A DNA stretch of 64,000 nucleotides from Halomonas litopenaei (GTDB lineage: Bacteria > Pseudomonadota > Gammaproteobacteria > Pseudomonadales > Halomonadaceae). Shown here in pieces: positions 56,857-64,000 of the stretch. The notes below the pieces were generated by a model. The model had not been told where the DNA came from and did not search any database. It was given only the letters and a program-made list of their open reading frames with translations. Location of the stretch: contig NZ_JAEKJT010000006.1 in assembly GCF_017303055.1 (NCBI RefSeq), positions 248,001-312,000 of the forward strand. Direction: 5' to 3'. The position numbers were made by a program, and so were the translations under genes. How positions within the stretch are numbered: the first letter of the stretch is position 1; every line of letters begins with the position of its first letter.

Positions 56857-58200
56857 ATGACGAAGAAGCTCTTCATCAAGACCCACGGCTGCCAGATGAA
56901 CGAGTATGACTCCGCCCGCATGGCGGACCTGCTCGGCGAATCTCATCAGATGGAGCTGACCGACAACGAGCAAGACGCAGACGTGATCCTGCTCAACACC
57001 TGCTCGATTCGCGAGAAGGCCCAGGAAAAGGTCTTCCACCAGCTCGGCCGCTGGAAAAAACTCAAGCAGTCGAACCCCGACCTGGTCATCGGCGTCGGCG
57101 GCTGTGTGGCGAGCCAGGAAGGCGATGCCATCCGCAAGCGTGCTCCCCACGTGGATATGGTGTTTGGTCCGCAGACCCTGCACCGCGTGCCGGGCATGCT
57201 GGATGCCAGCCGCGCCAATCAGATCTCGGTGGTGGACGTCACCTTCCCCGAGATCGAGAAGTTCGATCACCTGCCCAAGCCAAGCTCCGATGGTGCCAGT
57301 GCCTTCGTCTCGGTGATGGAGGGATGCTCCAAGTACTGCACCTTCTGCGTGGTGCCCTACACCCGCGGCGAAGAGGTCTCGCGGCCCTTCGAGGCCGTCA
57401 TGGATGAGGTCTTCCACCTGGCCGACCAGGGCGTTCGCGAAATCAACCTGCTGGGGCAGAACGTCAATGCCTACCGTGGCATCAACGACGATGGCGACGA
57501 GATTGACCTGGCCGAGCTGATTGCCTGCGTGGCGGCAGTGGATGGCATCGACCGCATCCGCTTCACCACCTCCCACCCGGTGGAGTTCAGTGACAGCCTG
57601 ATCGAGGCATACGCCGACATCCCGGAACTAGTCAGCCACCTGCACCTGCCGGTGCAAGCAGGCTCCGACCGTGTGTTGGCGGCCATGAAGCGCGGTCACA
57701 CGGTCGAGGAGTACGTCGACAAGATGGAGCGCATTCGCGCGCTGCGTCCCGACATCAGCTTCTCCTCCGACTTCATCATCGGCTTCCCCGGTGAAACCGA
57801 AGAAGACTTCGAAGCGACCATGGACCTGATTCACCGGATCGGCTTCGACGTCTCATTCAGCTTCGTCTATTCCGCGCGACCGGGCACTCCGGCAGCGGCG
57901 CTGGAGGACGACACGCCAGAAGAGGTCAAGAAGCAGCGCCTGGCCATCCTGCAGGAGCGTATCAACCAGCAGGCCATGCAGATCAGTCGTCGCATGGTAG
58001 GCACTACCCAGCGCGTGCTGGTATCCGGTTTCTCGCCGCGTGACCCGGGACAGCTGTCCGGCCGCACCGAGAACAACCGTGTCGTCAACTTCCGCGCGGC
58101 CAATCCGACCGAGTTGATTGGCTACTTTGTCGACGTGGAAATCACCGAAGCGCTGCCCAATTCACTGCGCGGCGAACTCGCCTCTGGCGAGCGCTACTGA
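56857..58200 (+). CDS. miaB: tRNA-2-methylthio-N6-dimethylallyladenosine synthase
   Basis: A 447-residue radical-SAM methylthiotransferase modifying A37 of tRNAs that read UNN codons. The N-terminal cluster cysteines are in [22 protein letters not shown] and GVGGCVASQ; the radical-SAM motif is [17 protein letters not shown] near residue 155; a TRAM domain ([19 protein letters not shown]) ends the protein. Full length. First gene of the miaB-phoH-ybeY-corC-lnt block. Confidence 0.97.
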   Translation: MTKKLFIKTHGCQMNEYDSARMADLLGESHQMELTDNEQDADVILLNTCSIREKAQEKVFHQLGRWKKLKQSNPDLVIGVGGCVASQEGDAIRKRAPHVDMVFGPQTLHRVPGMLDASRANQISVVDVTFPEIEKFDHLPKPSSDGASAFVSVMEGCSKYCTFCVVPYTRGEEVSRPFEAVMDEVFHLADQGVREINLLGQNVNAYRGINDDGDEIDLAELIACVAAVDGIDRIRFTTSHPVEFSDSLIEAYADIPELVSHLHLPVQAGSDRVLAAMKRGHTVEEYVDKMERIRALRPDISFSSDFIIGFPGETEEDFEATMDLIHRIGFDVSFSFVYSARPGTPAAALEDDTPEEVKKQRLAILQERINQQAMQISRRMVGTTQRVLVSGFSPRDPGQLSGRTENNRVVNFRAANPTELIGYFVDVEITEALPNSLRGELASGERY

Positions 58201-58333
58201 TACGCAGCCGACCCGAGGTGGCTGTCCAACACGCATCGACACCGCCTCGGATCATTGCCCTGGCCTACGCCGGGGCAGTAAGCTGACGGAACTGTTAACA
58301 CCCTCTAGTCATCAACCACGGATTTTTCTCGCC

Positions 58334-59425
58334 TTGAGCCAGCCATCGACCCAGGCCAATCGCATCATCACGCTCAACCTTGAACCCAACGAGCCGCGCC
58401 GTCTCGCCAATCTGTGCGGCCAGCGCGACGAGCACCTGAAGCTGATCGAAAGCCGGCTCGGCGTCACCCTGCGCAACCGCGGCAACATGTTCCAGCTGGC
58501 GGGCCCCGGCCCCCGGGTCAAGGCAGCCTCCAACCTAGTGGAGCATCTCTACCGCGAGACCGCGTCTACCGAACTGACCCCTGACAGCGTTCACCTGTTC
58601 CTGCAGGAATCCGGTATCGAAGCCCTTGAGGAAGAGACCGAAGAGGAGATCGGCGACGGCGAAGTGCTGATCCGTACGCCGCGTACGCTGATCAAGCCTC
58701 GCGGCTTGAACCAGCAGGGCTACGTCACCAGCATCCGCCAGCACGACATCAACTTCGGCATCGGCCCGGCGGGCACCGGCAAGACGTATCTTGCCGTGGC
58801 GGCCGCGGTAGAGGCCCTCAATCAGCAGCAGGTGCGCCGCATCCTGCTGGTACGCCCAGCCGTGGAAGCCGGCGAGAAACTCGGCTTCCTGCCTGGCGAC
58901 CTGGCCCAGAAGATCGATCCTTACCTGCGTCCGCTGTACGACGCCCTGTATGAAATGATCGGCTTTGAGCAGGTTGCCAAGCTGATCGAGCGCCAGGTGA
59001 TCGAGATCGCCCCGCTGGCCTACATGCGTGGACGAACCCTCAACAACGCCTTCATCATCCTCGACGAGAGCCAGAACACCACTCGCGAACAGATGAAGAT
59101 GTTCCTCACCCGTATCGGCTTTGGCTCGACCGCGGTGATCACCGGTGACGTGACCCAGGTCGACCTGCCGCGCGGGCAGAGCTCAGGCCTGATTCAGGTG
59201 CTCGACGTGCTGAAGGACACCGCCGGCATTGGCGTGACACACTTCGCCGCCAAGGATGTGGTCCGCCACCCGATGGTCCAGCGCATCATCGAGGCCTATG
59301 ACCTGTTCGAAGCCAACCAGGAAGCCGAGGAGCGCGCGCGCCGCGAGGCCCGCGCCGAAGAACGCCGCCAGGAACGTGCCGATCGCCTCCAGTTCAGCAA
59401 TGGCAGCAACGGAGACGCCAACTGA
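58334..59425 (+). CDS. ybeZ: PhoH-family ATPase (YbeZ), TTG start
   Basis: A 363-residue ATPase of the PhoH family that in studied bacteria partners YbeY in rRNA/RNA metabolism. An N-terminal KH-like region ([20 protein letters not shown]) precedes Walker [17 protein letters not shown] near residue 148 and Walker [17 protein letters not shown] near 245; the Glu/Arg-rich tail ([19 protein letters not shown]) is variable. Similarity should begin at [13 protein letters not shown], which is reached from TTG 58334; there is no suitable ATG nearby and the next in-frame ATG upstream (58118) lies inside miaB. The start is therefore inferred. Its stop overlaps the ybeY start (TGATG). Confidence 0.9.
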   Translation: MSQPSTQANRIITLNLEPNEPRRLANLCGQRDEHLKLIESRLGVTLRNRGNMFQLAGPGPRVKAASNLVEHLYRETASTELTPDSVHLFLQESGIEALEEETEEEIGDGEVLIRTPRTLIKPRGLNQQGYVTSIRQHDINFGIGPAGTGKTYLAVAAAVEALNQQQVRRILLVRPAVEAGEKLGFLPGDLAQKIDPYLRPLYDALYEMIGFEQVAKLIERQVIEIAPLAYMRGRTLNNAFIILDESQNTTREQMKMFLTRIGFGSTAVITGDVTQVDLPRGQSSGLIQVLDVLKDTAGIGVTHFAAKDVVRHPMVQRIIEAYDLFEANQEAEERARREARAEERRQERADRLQFSNGSNGDAN

Positions 59426-59931
59426 TGAGCGCCTGCGTCGATCGCCAGATCGCCAGCCACGCCGAAGCGCTGCCCGACTCGGCCCAGCTTCAACGCTGGG
59501 TCGATGCCGTGCTGGAACACTTTCCCGGCCGTGAAGATGCCGAACTGACGATACGCCTGGTCGATAGCGACGAAAGCCAGGCCCTCAATCGCGACTATCG
59601 TGGCAAGGATGCCCCGACCAACGTTCTGTCCTTTCCTTTCGAGGCCCCGCCCGGCCTCGACCTGCCGCTGCTGGGAGACCTGGTGGTCTGTCACCCGGTG
59701 GTCGAGCGCGAAGCGATGGAGCAGGACAAGCGGCTGATCGATCACTACGCTCATATGGTCGTCCATGGCACCTTGCATTTGCTCGGCCACGACCATATCG
59801 AGGACGATGAAGCCGAGGTCATGGAAAACCTCGAGCGCAGTATCCTTGCCGGCCTGGGTATTTCTGATCCCTACGCCCCGCCGGCCCCATCTCCAGATCC
59901 CGATAGCGAGGACGAGAGAGCCGACGCATGA
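59425..59931 (+). CDS. ybeY: Endoribonuclease/rRNA maturation factor YbeY
   Basis: A 168-residue zinc metalloprotein needed for 16S rRNA 3'-end maturation and ribosome quality control. The zinc motif [11 protein letters not shown] (near residue 113-123) is intact, as are [20 protein letters not shown] and [10 protein letters not shown] Pro/Asp/Glu-rich tail follows the domain. It is coupled to phoH (TGATG) and to corC (ATGA). Confidence 0.96.
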   Translation: MSACVDRQIASHAEALPDSAQLQRWVDAVLEHFPGREDAELTIRLVDSDESQALNRDYRGKDAPTNVLSFPFEAPPGLDLPLLGDLVVCHPVVEREAMEQDKRLIDHYAHMVVHGTLHLLGHDHIEDDEAEVMENLERSILAGLGISDPYAPPAPSPDPDSEDERADA

Positions 59932-60791
59932 GCGAAGACCGATCGAGTAGCCAGGCCAACAAGTCCTGGTTCGACAAACTCTTCAGCGCGCTGTCCAACG
60001 ACAGCGACGAGCCCAGTTCGCGGGAAGAACTCCGTGAATTCCTGCGCCAGGCAGGCAGCCGTCTACGGCTGGAACAGGACGCCATGACCATCATCGAGGG
60101 CGCCCTGAACATCAGCGATCAGCAGGTCAGGGAGGTGCTGATTCCGCGCTCTCAGGTCACTGCGCTTGAGCTCGAACAACCGCTGGAAGACTACCTGCCC
60201 ATCATTCTGGAAACCGGCCACTCGCGCTATCCGGTCATCGGCGAGAACCTCGATGAGGTCAAGGGCATCCTGCTGGTCAAGGATCTGCTGCCCCTGCTGC
60301 AGAACAACAGCGAGGAACGCCCCTTTCAGCTTGAGGAAGTGCTGCGTCCGGCCATGTTCGTCCCGGAGTCGAAGCGGCTCAACAGCCTGCTCAAGGAATT
60401 CCGCGATACCCACAATCACATGGCCATCGTGGTGGATGAATACGGCGGCACCGCGGGTATCGTCACCATCGAGGACATCCTCGAGGAAATCGTCGGCGAC
60501 ATCGAAGACGAACACGATACCGACGAGGAAGAGGACATTCGTCAGCTGGGTGAGGATCGCTACGCCGTCAGAGCCCTGACCCCCATCGAAGACTTCAACG
60601 AGCGCTTCGATACCCGCTTTTCCGATGACGAATTCGACACCCTTGGCGGCCTGGTCATGCAACGCTTCGGCCACCTTCCGGCTCGCGGTGAACATACCCA
60701 GATCGGCGGTTGGCGCTTCACCGTGCTCAACGCCGACAACCGACGCATTCGCTTGCTGGAAGTCGAGCCCGCCAACGCCGAAAGCGAATGA
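59928..60791 (+). CDS. corC: CorC/HlyC-type CBS-domain protein (YbeX)
   Basis: A 287-residue soluble protein with two CBS domains (residues ~70-190: [53 protein letters not shown]) and a C-terminal CorC_HlyC transporter-associated domain ([20 protein letters not shown]). It lacks membrane segments, as in YbeX. Proposed roles are Mg2+/Co2+ efflux and ribosome-related functions; neither can be proved here. It overlaps ybeY by four bases. Confidence 0.93.
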   Translation: MSEDRSSSQANKSWFDKLFSALSNDSDEPSSREELREFLRQAGSRLRLEQDAMTIIEGALNISDQQVREVLIPRSQVTALELEQPLEDYLPIILETGHSRYPVIGENLDEVKGILLVKDLLPLLQNNSEERPFQLEEVLRPAMFVPESKRLNSLLKEFRDTHNHMAIVVDEYGGTAGIVTIEDILEEIVGDIEDEHDTDEEEDIRQLGEDRYAVRALTPIEDFNERFDTRFSDDEFDTLGGLVMQRFGHLPARGEHTQIGGWRFTVLNADNRRIRLLEVEPANAESE

Positions 60792-60856
60792 TCCCCGATG
60801 CCCCGCAAGGGGCATCGCCCCTCTCCTATCTTTCGTGACCCAAGGATGGACGTTCC

Positions 60857-62350
60857 ATGCTCGAGCGACTGTTCGGTGGCCGACTCGGTTACCTTGCTGC
60901 CCTGCTTGCCGGTGGCCTGACCACCCTGGCGGCTGCCCCCTTTGGTTGGTGGTGGCTGGCCCTCCTTTCCCCCGCGCTGGTCTACGCCGGCCTTTACCTC
61001 ACGTCGCCGCGTCAGGCGCTGCTGCGCGGCTGGAGCTATGGCCTGGGGCTATTTGGCAGCGGCGCCTCCTGGGTCTATGTGTCCATCCACGACTATGGCT
61101 ACACCAGCGCTCCACTGGCCTTCTTTCTGACCGCGCTGTTCGTTGCCAGCATGGCCCTGTTCGTCGCCATACCTCTGGGCCTGTTCCGGCGCCTGATGCC
61201 AGCACGCCCTACCGTCGTCGCGGGGCTTGCGGGCTTTATCGGCTTCTGGGTGCTGATGGAGTGGATTCGCACTTGGCTATTCACCGGCTTTCCCTGGCTG
61301 CTGCTGGGCAGTACCCAGGTCGACTCGCCGCTGTCGACGCTGGCTCCCCTGGGCGGCGTCTATCTGCTGTCGCTAGCCGTTGCCGCCAGTGGTGCCCTGT
61401 TGGTAGAGCTGCTGCAAAGGCGTTATCTGGCAGCACTGTCACTGGTCCTGATCTGGGCCGTGGCCGTCGTCCTGCCAAGCCACTGGACCACACCTGCTGG
61501 CGAGCCGCTCAAGGTCAGCCTGTTGCAGGGTAACCTGCCCCAGGAGATCAAGTGGCTGCCTGAAGGTCAGCGTCAAGCCGTCAACACCTATCTCGGCATG
61601 ACGGGAGAACTGGAGGCCAGCCGTCCAGCCGAGCCGGATATCGTCATCTGGCCGGAGGCTGCCCTGCCGATGTTCGAAGACCAGGCAGAACCCATCATGG
61701 CCCGCGCACAGGCTGCCCTGGCACCCGACACGGCACTGCTGACGGGCATCCTGCAGCGGGATGAAGACGGCCGCTTCTACAACGCCGTATCTGCCTACGG
61801 CAACGCCAGCGGCGGCTATCGCAAGGCGCATCTTGTGCCCTTCGGTGAATATCTGCCGTTGGAGAGTGTGCTGCGCGGCGCCATCGCCTTCTTCGACCTG
61901 CCGATGCCGGCCATGACACCGGGTCCCGATCGCCAGGACCCGATGGTGGCCGCGGGGCATACCATCGGCAACGCGATCTGCTACGAAATCATCTATGCCG
62001 ACCTGGTAGCCCAGCGAGCTCGCCACGCCGAACTGCTGCTGACCGTGTCCAACGATAGCTGGTTTGGCAACTCCATCGGCCCGCACCAGCATCTGGAGAT
62101 GGCCCGCCTGCGAGCCCTGGAGAACGGCCGCTACGTGATCCGTGCCACCAGCAACGGGATTACGGCGATCATCGACGACCAGGGCGAGATCCTCGACCAG
62201 CTGCCACAATTCACCACCGCCAGGCTGGACGGCGAGGTGCAACCGATGCAAGGCCTGACGCCTTTCACGCGCACCGGCAGCTGGCCCACCTGGGCCCTGG
62301 CCGCCCTGCTGCTGCTGGTCGGGATCGGCTGGCGCCGCCGCACCGCCTAA
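60857..62350 (+). CDS. lnt: Apolipoprotein N-acyltransferase
   Basis: A 497-residue inner-membrane enzyme adding the third acyl chain to lipoproteins. N-terminal membrane helices occupy residues ~10-200; the carbon-nitrogen hydrolase domain has the Glu of DIVIWPEAALP, the Lys of YRKAHLVPFGEYLP and the Cys of NAICYEIIYAD. One helix closes the C-terminus. It ends the miaB-lnt block and would process the lipoproteins encoded elsewhere in this window. Confidence 0.96.
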   Translation: MLERLFGGRLGYLAALLAGGLTTLAAAPFGWWWLALLSPALVYAGLYLTSPRQALLRGWSYGLGLFGSGASWVYVSIHDYGYTSAPLAFFLTALFVASMALFVAIPLGLFRRLMPARPTVVAGLAGFIGFWVLMEWIRTWLFTGFPWLLLGSTQVDSPLSTLAPLGGVYLLSLAVAASGALLVELLQRRYLAALSLVLIWAVAVVLPSHWTTPAGEPLKVSLLQGNLPQEIKWLPEGQRQAVNTYLGMTGELEASRPAEPDIVIWPEAALPMFEDQAEPIMARAQAALAPDTALLTGILQRDEDGRFYNAVSAYGNASGGYRKAHLVPFGEYLPLESVLRGAIAFFDLPMPAMTPGPDRQDPMVAAGHTIGNAICYEIIYADLVAQRARHAELLLTVSNDSWFGNSIGPHQHLEMARLRALENGRYVIRATSNGITAIIDDQGEILDQLPQFTTARLDGEVQPMQGLTPFTRTGSWPTWALAALLLLVGIGWRRRTA

Positions 62351-62457
62351 CGAAAGGGTGATGCGCAGCTGACCGGTGGCATCAGCCGCTAAAGGCCTAT
62401 CGCCCCAACAAGCGCCAATCGCTACCAAAGACCGGCAGACAAAGCACCCGCAAACAA

Positions 62458-62489
62458 AACGCCGCAAGGGCCAAGGCCCTTGCGGCGTT
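62458..62489. terminator. Terminator between lnt and phaC
   Basis: A 13-bp stem AACGCCGCAAGGG/CCCTTGCGGCGTT around CCAAGG. On the minus strand it is followed by TTGTTTG, so it is a good phaC terminator and may also stop lnt transcripts. Confidence 0.85.
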
Positions 62490-62517
62490 GTCGTGACAGC
62501 CCTCGTCAGAGCGCGTC

Positions 62518-64000
62518 TCAGGAGGACGGTTCGTCTTCGGGAGACTCGCCCAGTACCTCCGGAATCGAGATCTTCACGAAACGTCCTGGCGCAGGTTCCA
62601 GCAAGGCCAGCTCTCCCCCTCCGGGCTGACGGGCCTCGACCATCTTGTCTGCATCCACATAGCCACCGTCCAACATCCACTGCTGCCAATGCGGCCACCA
62701 GGATCCTTCGTGGGCCTCGGCGCCAGCCAGCCAGTCGTCATGGTTGTCGGGCAGTTCGCTGTTGGTCCAGTAACCGTACTTGTTCTTGTGGGGCGGGTTG
62801 ACGATCCCGGCAATATGCCCGGAGCCACCAAGCACGAAGGTGACGGGCCCCTTGGGCAGCAAGGCCCCGTAGTAGCTGCTGTTCCACTTGGCGATGTGGT
62901 CTTCACGGGTGGCGACGAAGTAGCTGGGGGTCGATACCTTGCGCAGATCAATCTTGACGTCGTCCAGCTCGATCCCGCCCGGCTCAACCAGCAGGTTTTC
63001 CTGGTACAGGTGGCGCAGATACCAGCCGTGAGTGCCCGCCGGAAGATTGGTACCGTCCGTGTTCCAGTACAGCAGATCAAAGGCGGCAGGGTCCTCGCCC
63101 TTGAGGTAGTTGTTGACGTAGAACGACCAGAACAGGTCATTCTCGCGCAGCAGGTTGAAGGAATACGCCATCACCCGGCCATCAAGATAACCGTCCTGCT
63201 CGAGCTTGGCTTCAATCCCTTGCAGCACCGGCTCGCTGAGGAACACGCCGATTTCCCCAGGATCACGAAAGTCCTGCAGCGTCGCCATGTAGGTGACCGA
63301 CTTGGCCTTGCGCCCGCGCCGGGTGCTGGTCAGGTACGCCATGGTCGACGCGGTCAGGGTGCCGCCAATGCAGTAGGAGAGGAAATTGGCCGACTTCTCT
63401 CCGGTAGCCTGCTCGATGCCATCCAGCGCCGCGATGGGCCCCAGCTGCATGTAGTCCGCCCAGGTCAGGTCGCGCTGCTCGGGGCCTGGGTTGCGCCAGG
63501 AAATCAGGAAGACGGTATGCCCTTGGTCCACCAGCCACTTGACCAGCGAGTTTTCCGGGCGCAGGTCCAGCACGTAATACTTGTTGATCCAGGGAGGAAC
63601 GATCAGCAGCGGTGTCTTGAACACCTTTTCCGTGGTGGGCGCATACTGAATCAGCTGGATCAGCTCGTTTTCCATGACCACGGCGCCTTCGGACACCGCG
63701 ATGTTGCGGCCGACCTCAAAGGCACTGCGATCGGTCATGGTCACGTTCAGACCTTCGGCAGAGTTGGCCAGGTCTTCGCGCAGTCGCGCCAGACCATCCA
63801 CCAGATTCTGACCGCGGGTTTCCAGGGTCTTGCGCATGACCTCCGGGTTGGTCGAGACGAAGTTGGTCGGTGACATGGCATTGACCATCTGGCGAGCGTA
63901 GAACGACAGATTGCGCTTCTCGCCAGGGGTCAGATCGTCCAGCCGGTCCACCAGGTTCTCCACAGTGCTGGAGAACAGCAGATACTGCTGCATGATGGCG
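62518..64000 (-). CDS. phaC: Class I polyhydroxyalkanoate synthase (5' end missing)
   Basis: At least 493 residues; the reading frame is still open at position 64000, so the N-terminus lies outside the window (class I enzymes are about 560-620 residues). It polymerises hydroxyacyl-CoA into storage granules. The lipase-like box NFLSYCIGGTLTA carries the catalytic Cys; TREDHIAKW gives the Asp and SGHIAGIVNPP the His. VPPWINKYYVLDLRPENSLV is a family block. An ATG at 63993 is internal, not the true start. The acidic C-terminal tail (LGESPEDEPSS) is slightly unusual. Confidence 0.94.
   Translation of the reverse strand, partial: AIMQQYLLFSSTVENLVDRLDDLTPGEKRNLSFYARQMVNAMSPTNFVSTNPEVMRKTLETRGQNLVDGLARLREDLANSAEGLNVTMTDRSAFEVGRNIAVSEGAVVMENELIQLIQYAPTTEKVFKTPLLIVPPWINKYYVLDLRPENSLVKWLVDQGHTVFLISWRNPGPEQRDLTWADYMQLGPIAALDGIEQATGEKSANFLSYCIGGTLTASTMAYLTSTRRGRKAKSVTYMATLQDFRDPGEIGVFLSEPVLQGIEAKLEQDGYLDGRVMAYSFNLLRENDLFWSFYVNNYLKGEDPAAFDLLYWNTDGTNLPAGTHGWYLRHLYQENLLVEPGGIELDDVKIDLRKVSTPSYFVATREDHIAKWNSSYYGALLPKGPVTFVLGGSGHIAGIVNPPHKNKYGYWTNSELPDNHDDWLAGAEAHEGSWWPHWQQWMLDGGYVDADKMVEARQPGGGELALLEPAPGRFVKISIPEVLGESPEDEPSS

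Overview
The window looks like an ordinary chromosomal stretch of a GC-rich, probably halophilic gammaproteobacterium close to Halomonas or Chromohalobacter. The basis is high-GC coding sequence, the gene block miaB-phoH-ybeY-corC-lnt, a Pseudomonas/Halomonas-style rpe...gph-trpE-trpGDC order, a class I polyhydroxyalkanoate synthase and an assimilatory nas/nir cluster. The genus assignment is inference from gene content. I see no rRNA, tRNA, insertion sequence, prophage or CRISPR array.

Layout. 0.2-3.7 kb: short-chain dehydrogenase, Prx5-type peroxiredoxin, GFA-fold zinc protein and a lipoprotein of the phospholipase D/cardiolipin synthase family. 4.0-9.2 kb: a four-gene chaperone-usher operon (pilin, chaperone, usher, tip adhesin) behind an AT-rich promoter region. 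9.35-20.0 kb: nitrate/nitrite assimilation, with nasA and a siroheme methyltransferase leftward, and nasT-nasS, a flavoprotein, nirB and nirD rightward. 20.4-35.5 kb: mixed housekeeping and membrane genes (PIN-PhoH ATPase, GGDEF protein with zinc-ribbon tail, esterase, SLC13 permease, cold-shock protein, GltB-like FMN protein, PhoD-like phosphatase, AI-2E-type exporter, SIMPL protein, serS). 35.8-41.0 kb: a giant YdiJ-type FAD/Fe-S dehydrogenase and an NhaP-type antiporter. 41.2-50.0 kb: trpE-trpGDC, gph, an NDH-2 NADH dehydrogenase, an MscS channel, a GIY-YIG protein and rpe. 50.4-54.2 kb: a complete sulfate ABC importer operon. 54.3-56.3 kb: YajG lipoprotein, tpm and an SH3/coiled-coil membrane protein. 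56.9-62.4 kb: miaB-phoH-ybeY-corC-lnt. 62.5 kb to the end: phaC, cut by the window edge.

The most interesting material is regulatory RNA. Both nitrogen transcription units start with a leader that carries a hairpin with a six-base loop (A at position 1, G at position 4) directly ahead of a terminator hairpin. This is the architecture of ANTAR-protein antitermination, and the ANTAR regulator NasT with its sensor NasS is encoded between the two leaders. The nasA leader also sits behind a near-consensus sigma-54 promoter. The tryptophan locus has a clear attenuator between trpE and trpG (leader peptide with Trp-Trp codons, mutually exclusive stems, terminator) and a second, weaker candidate ahead of trpE (leader peptide ending Trp-Arg-Trp-stop overlapping a terminator). 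Other observations are a diguanylate cyclase fused in frame to a zinc ribbon that keeps its own ribosome binding site, and several short tandem-repeat arrays next to gene ends or starts.
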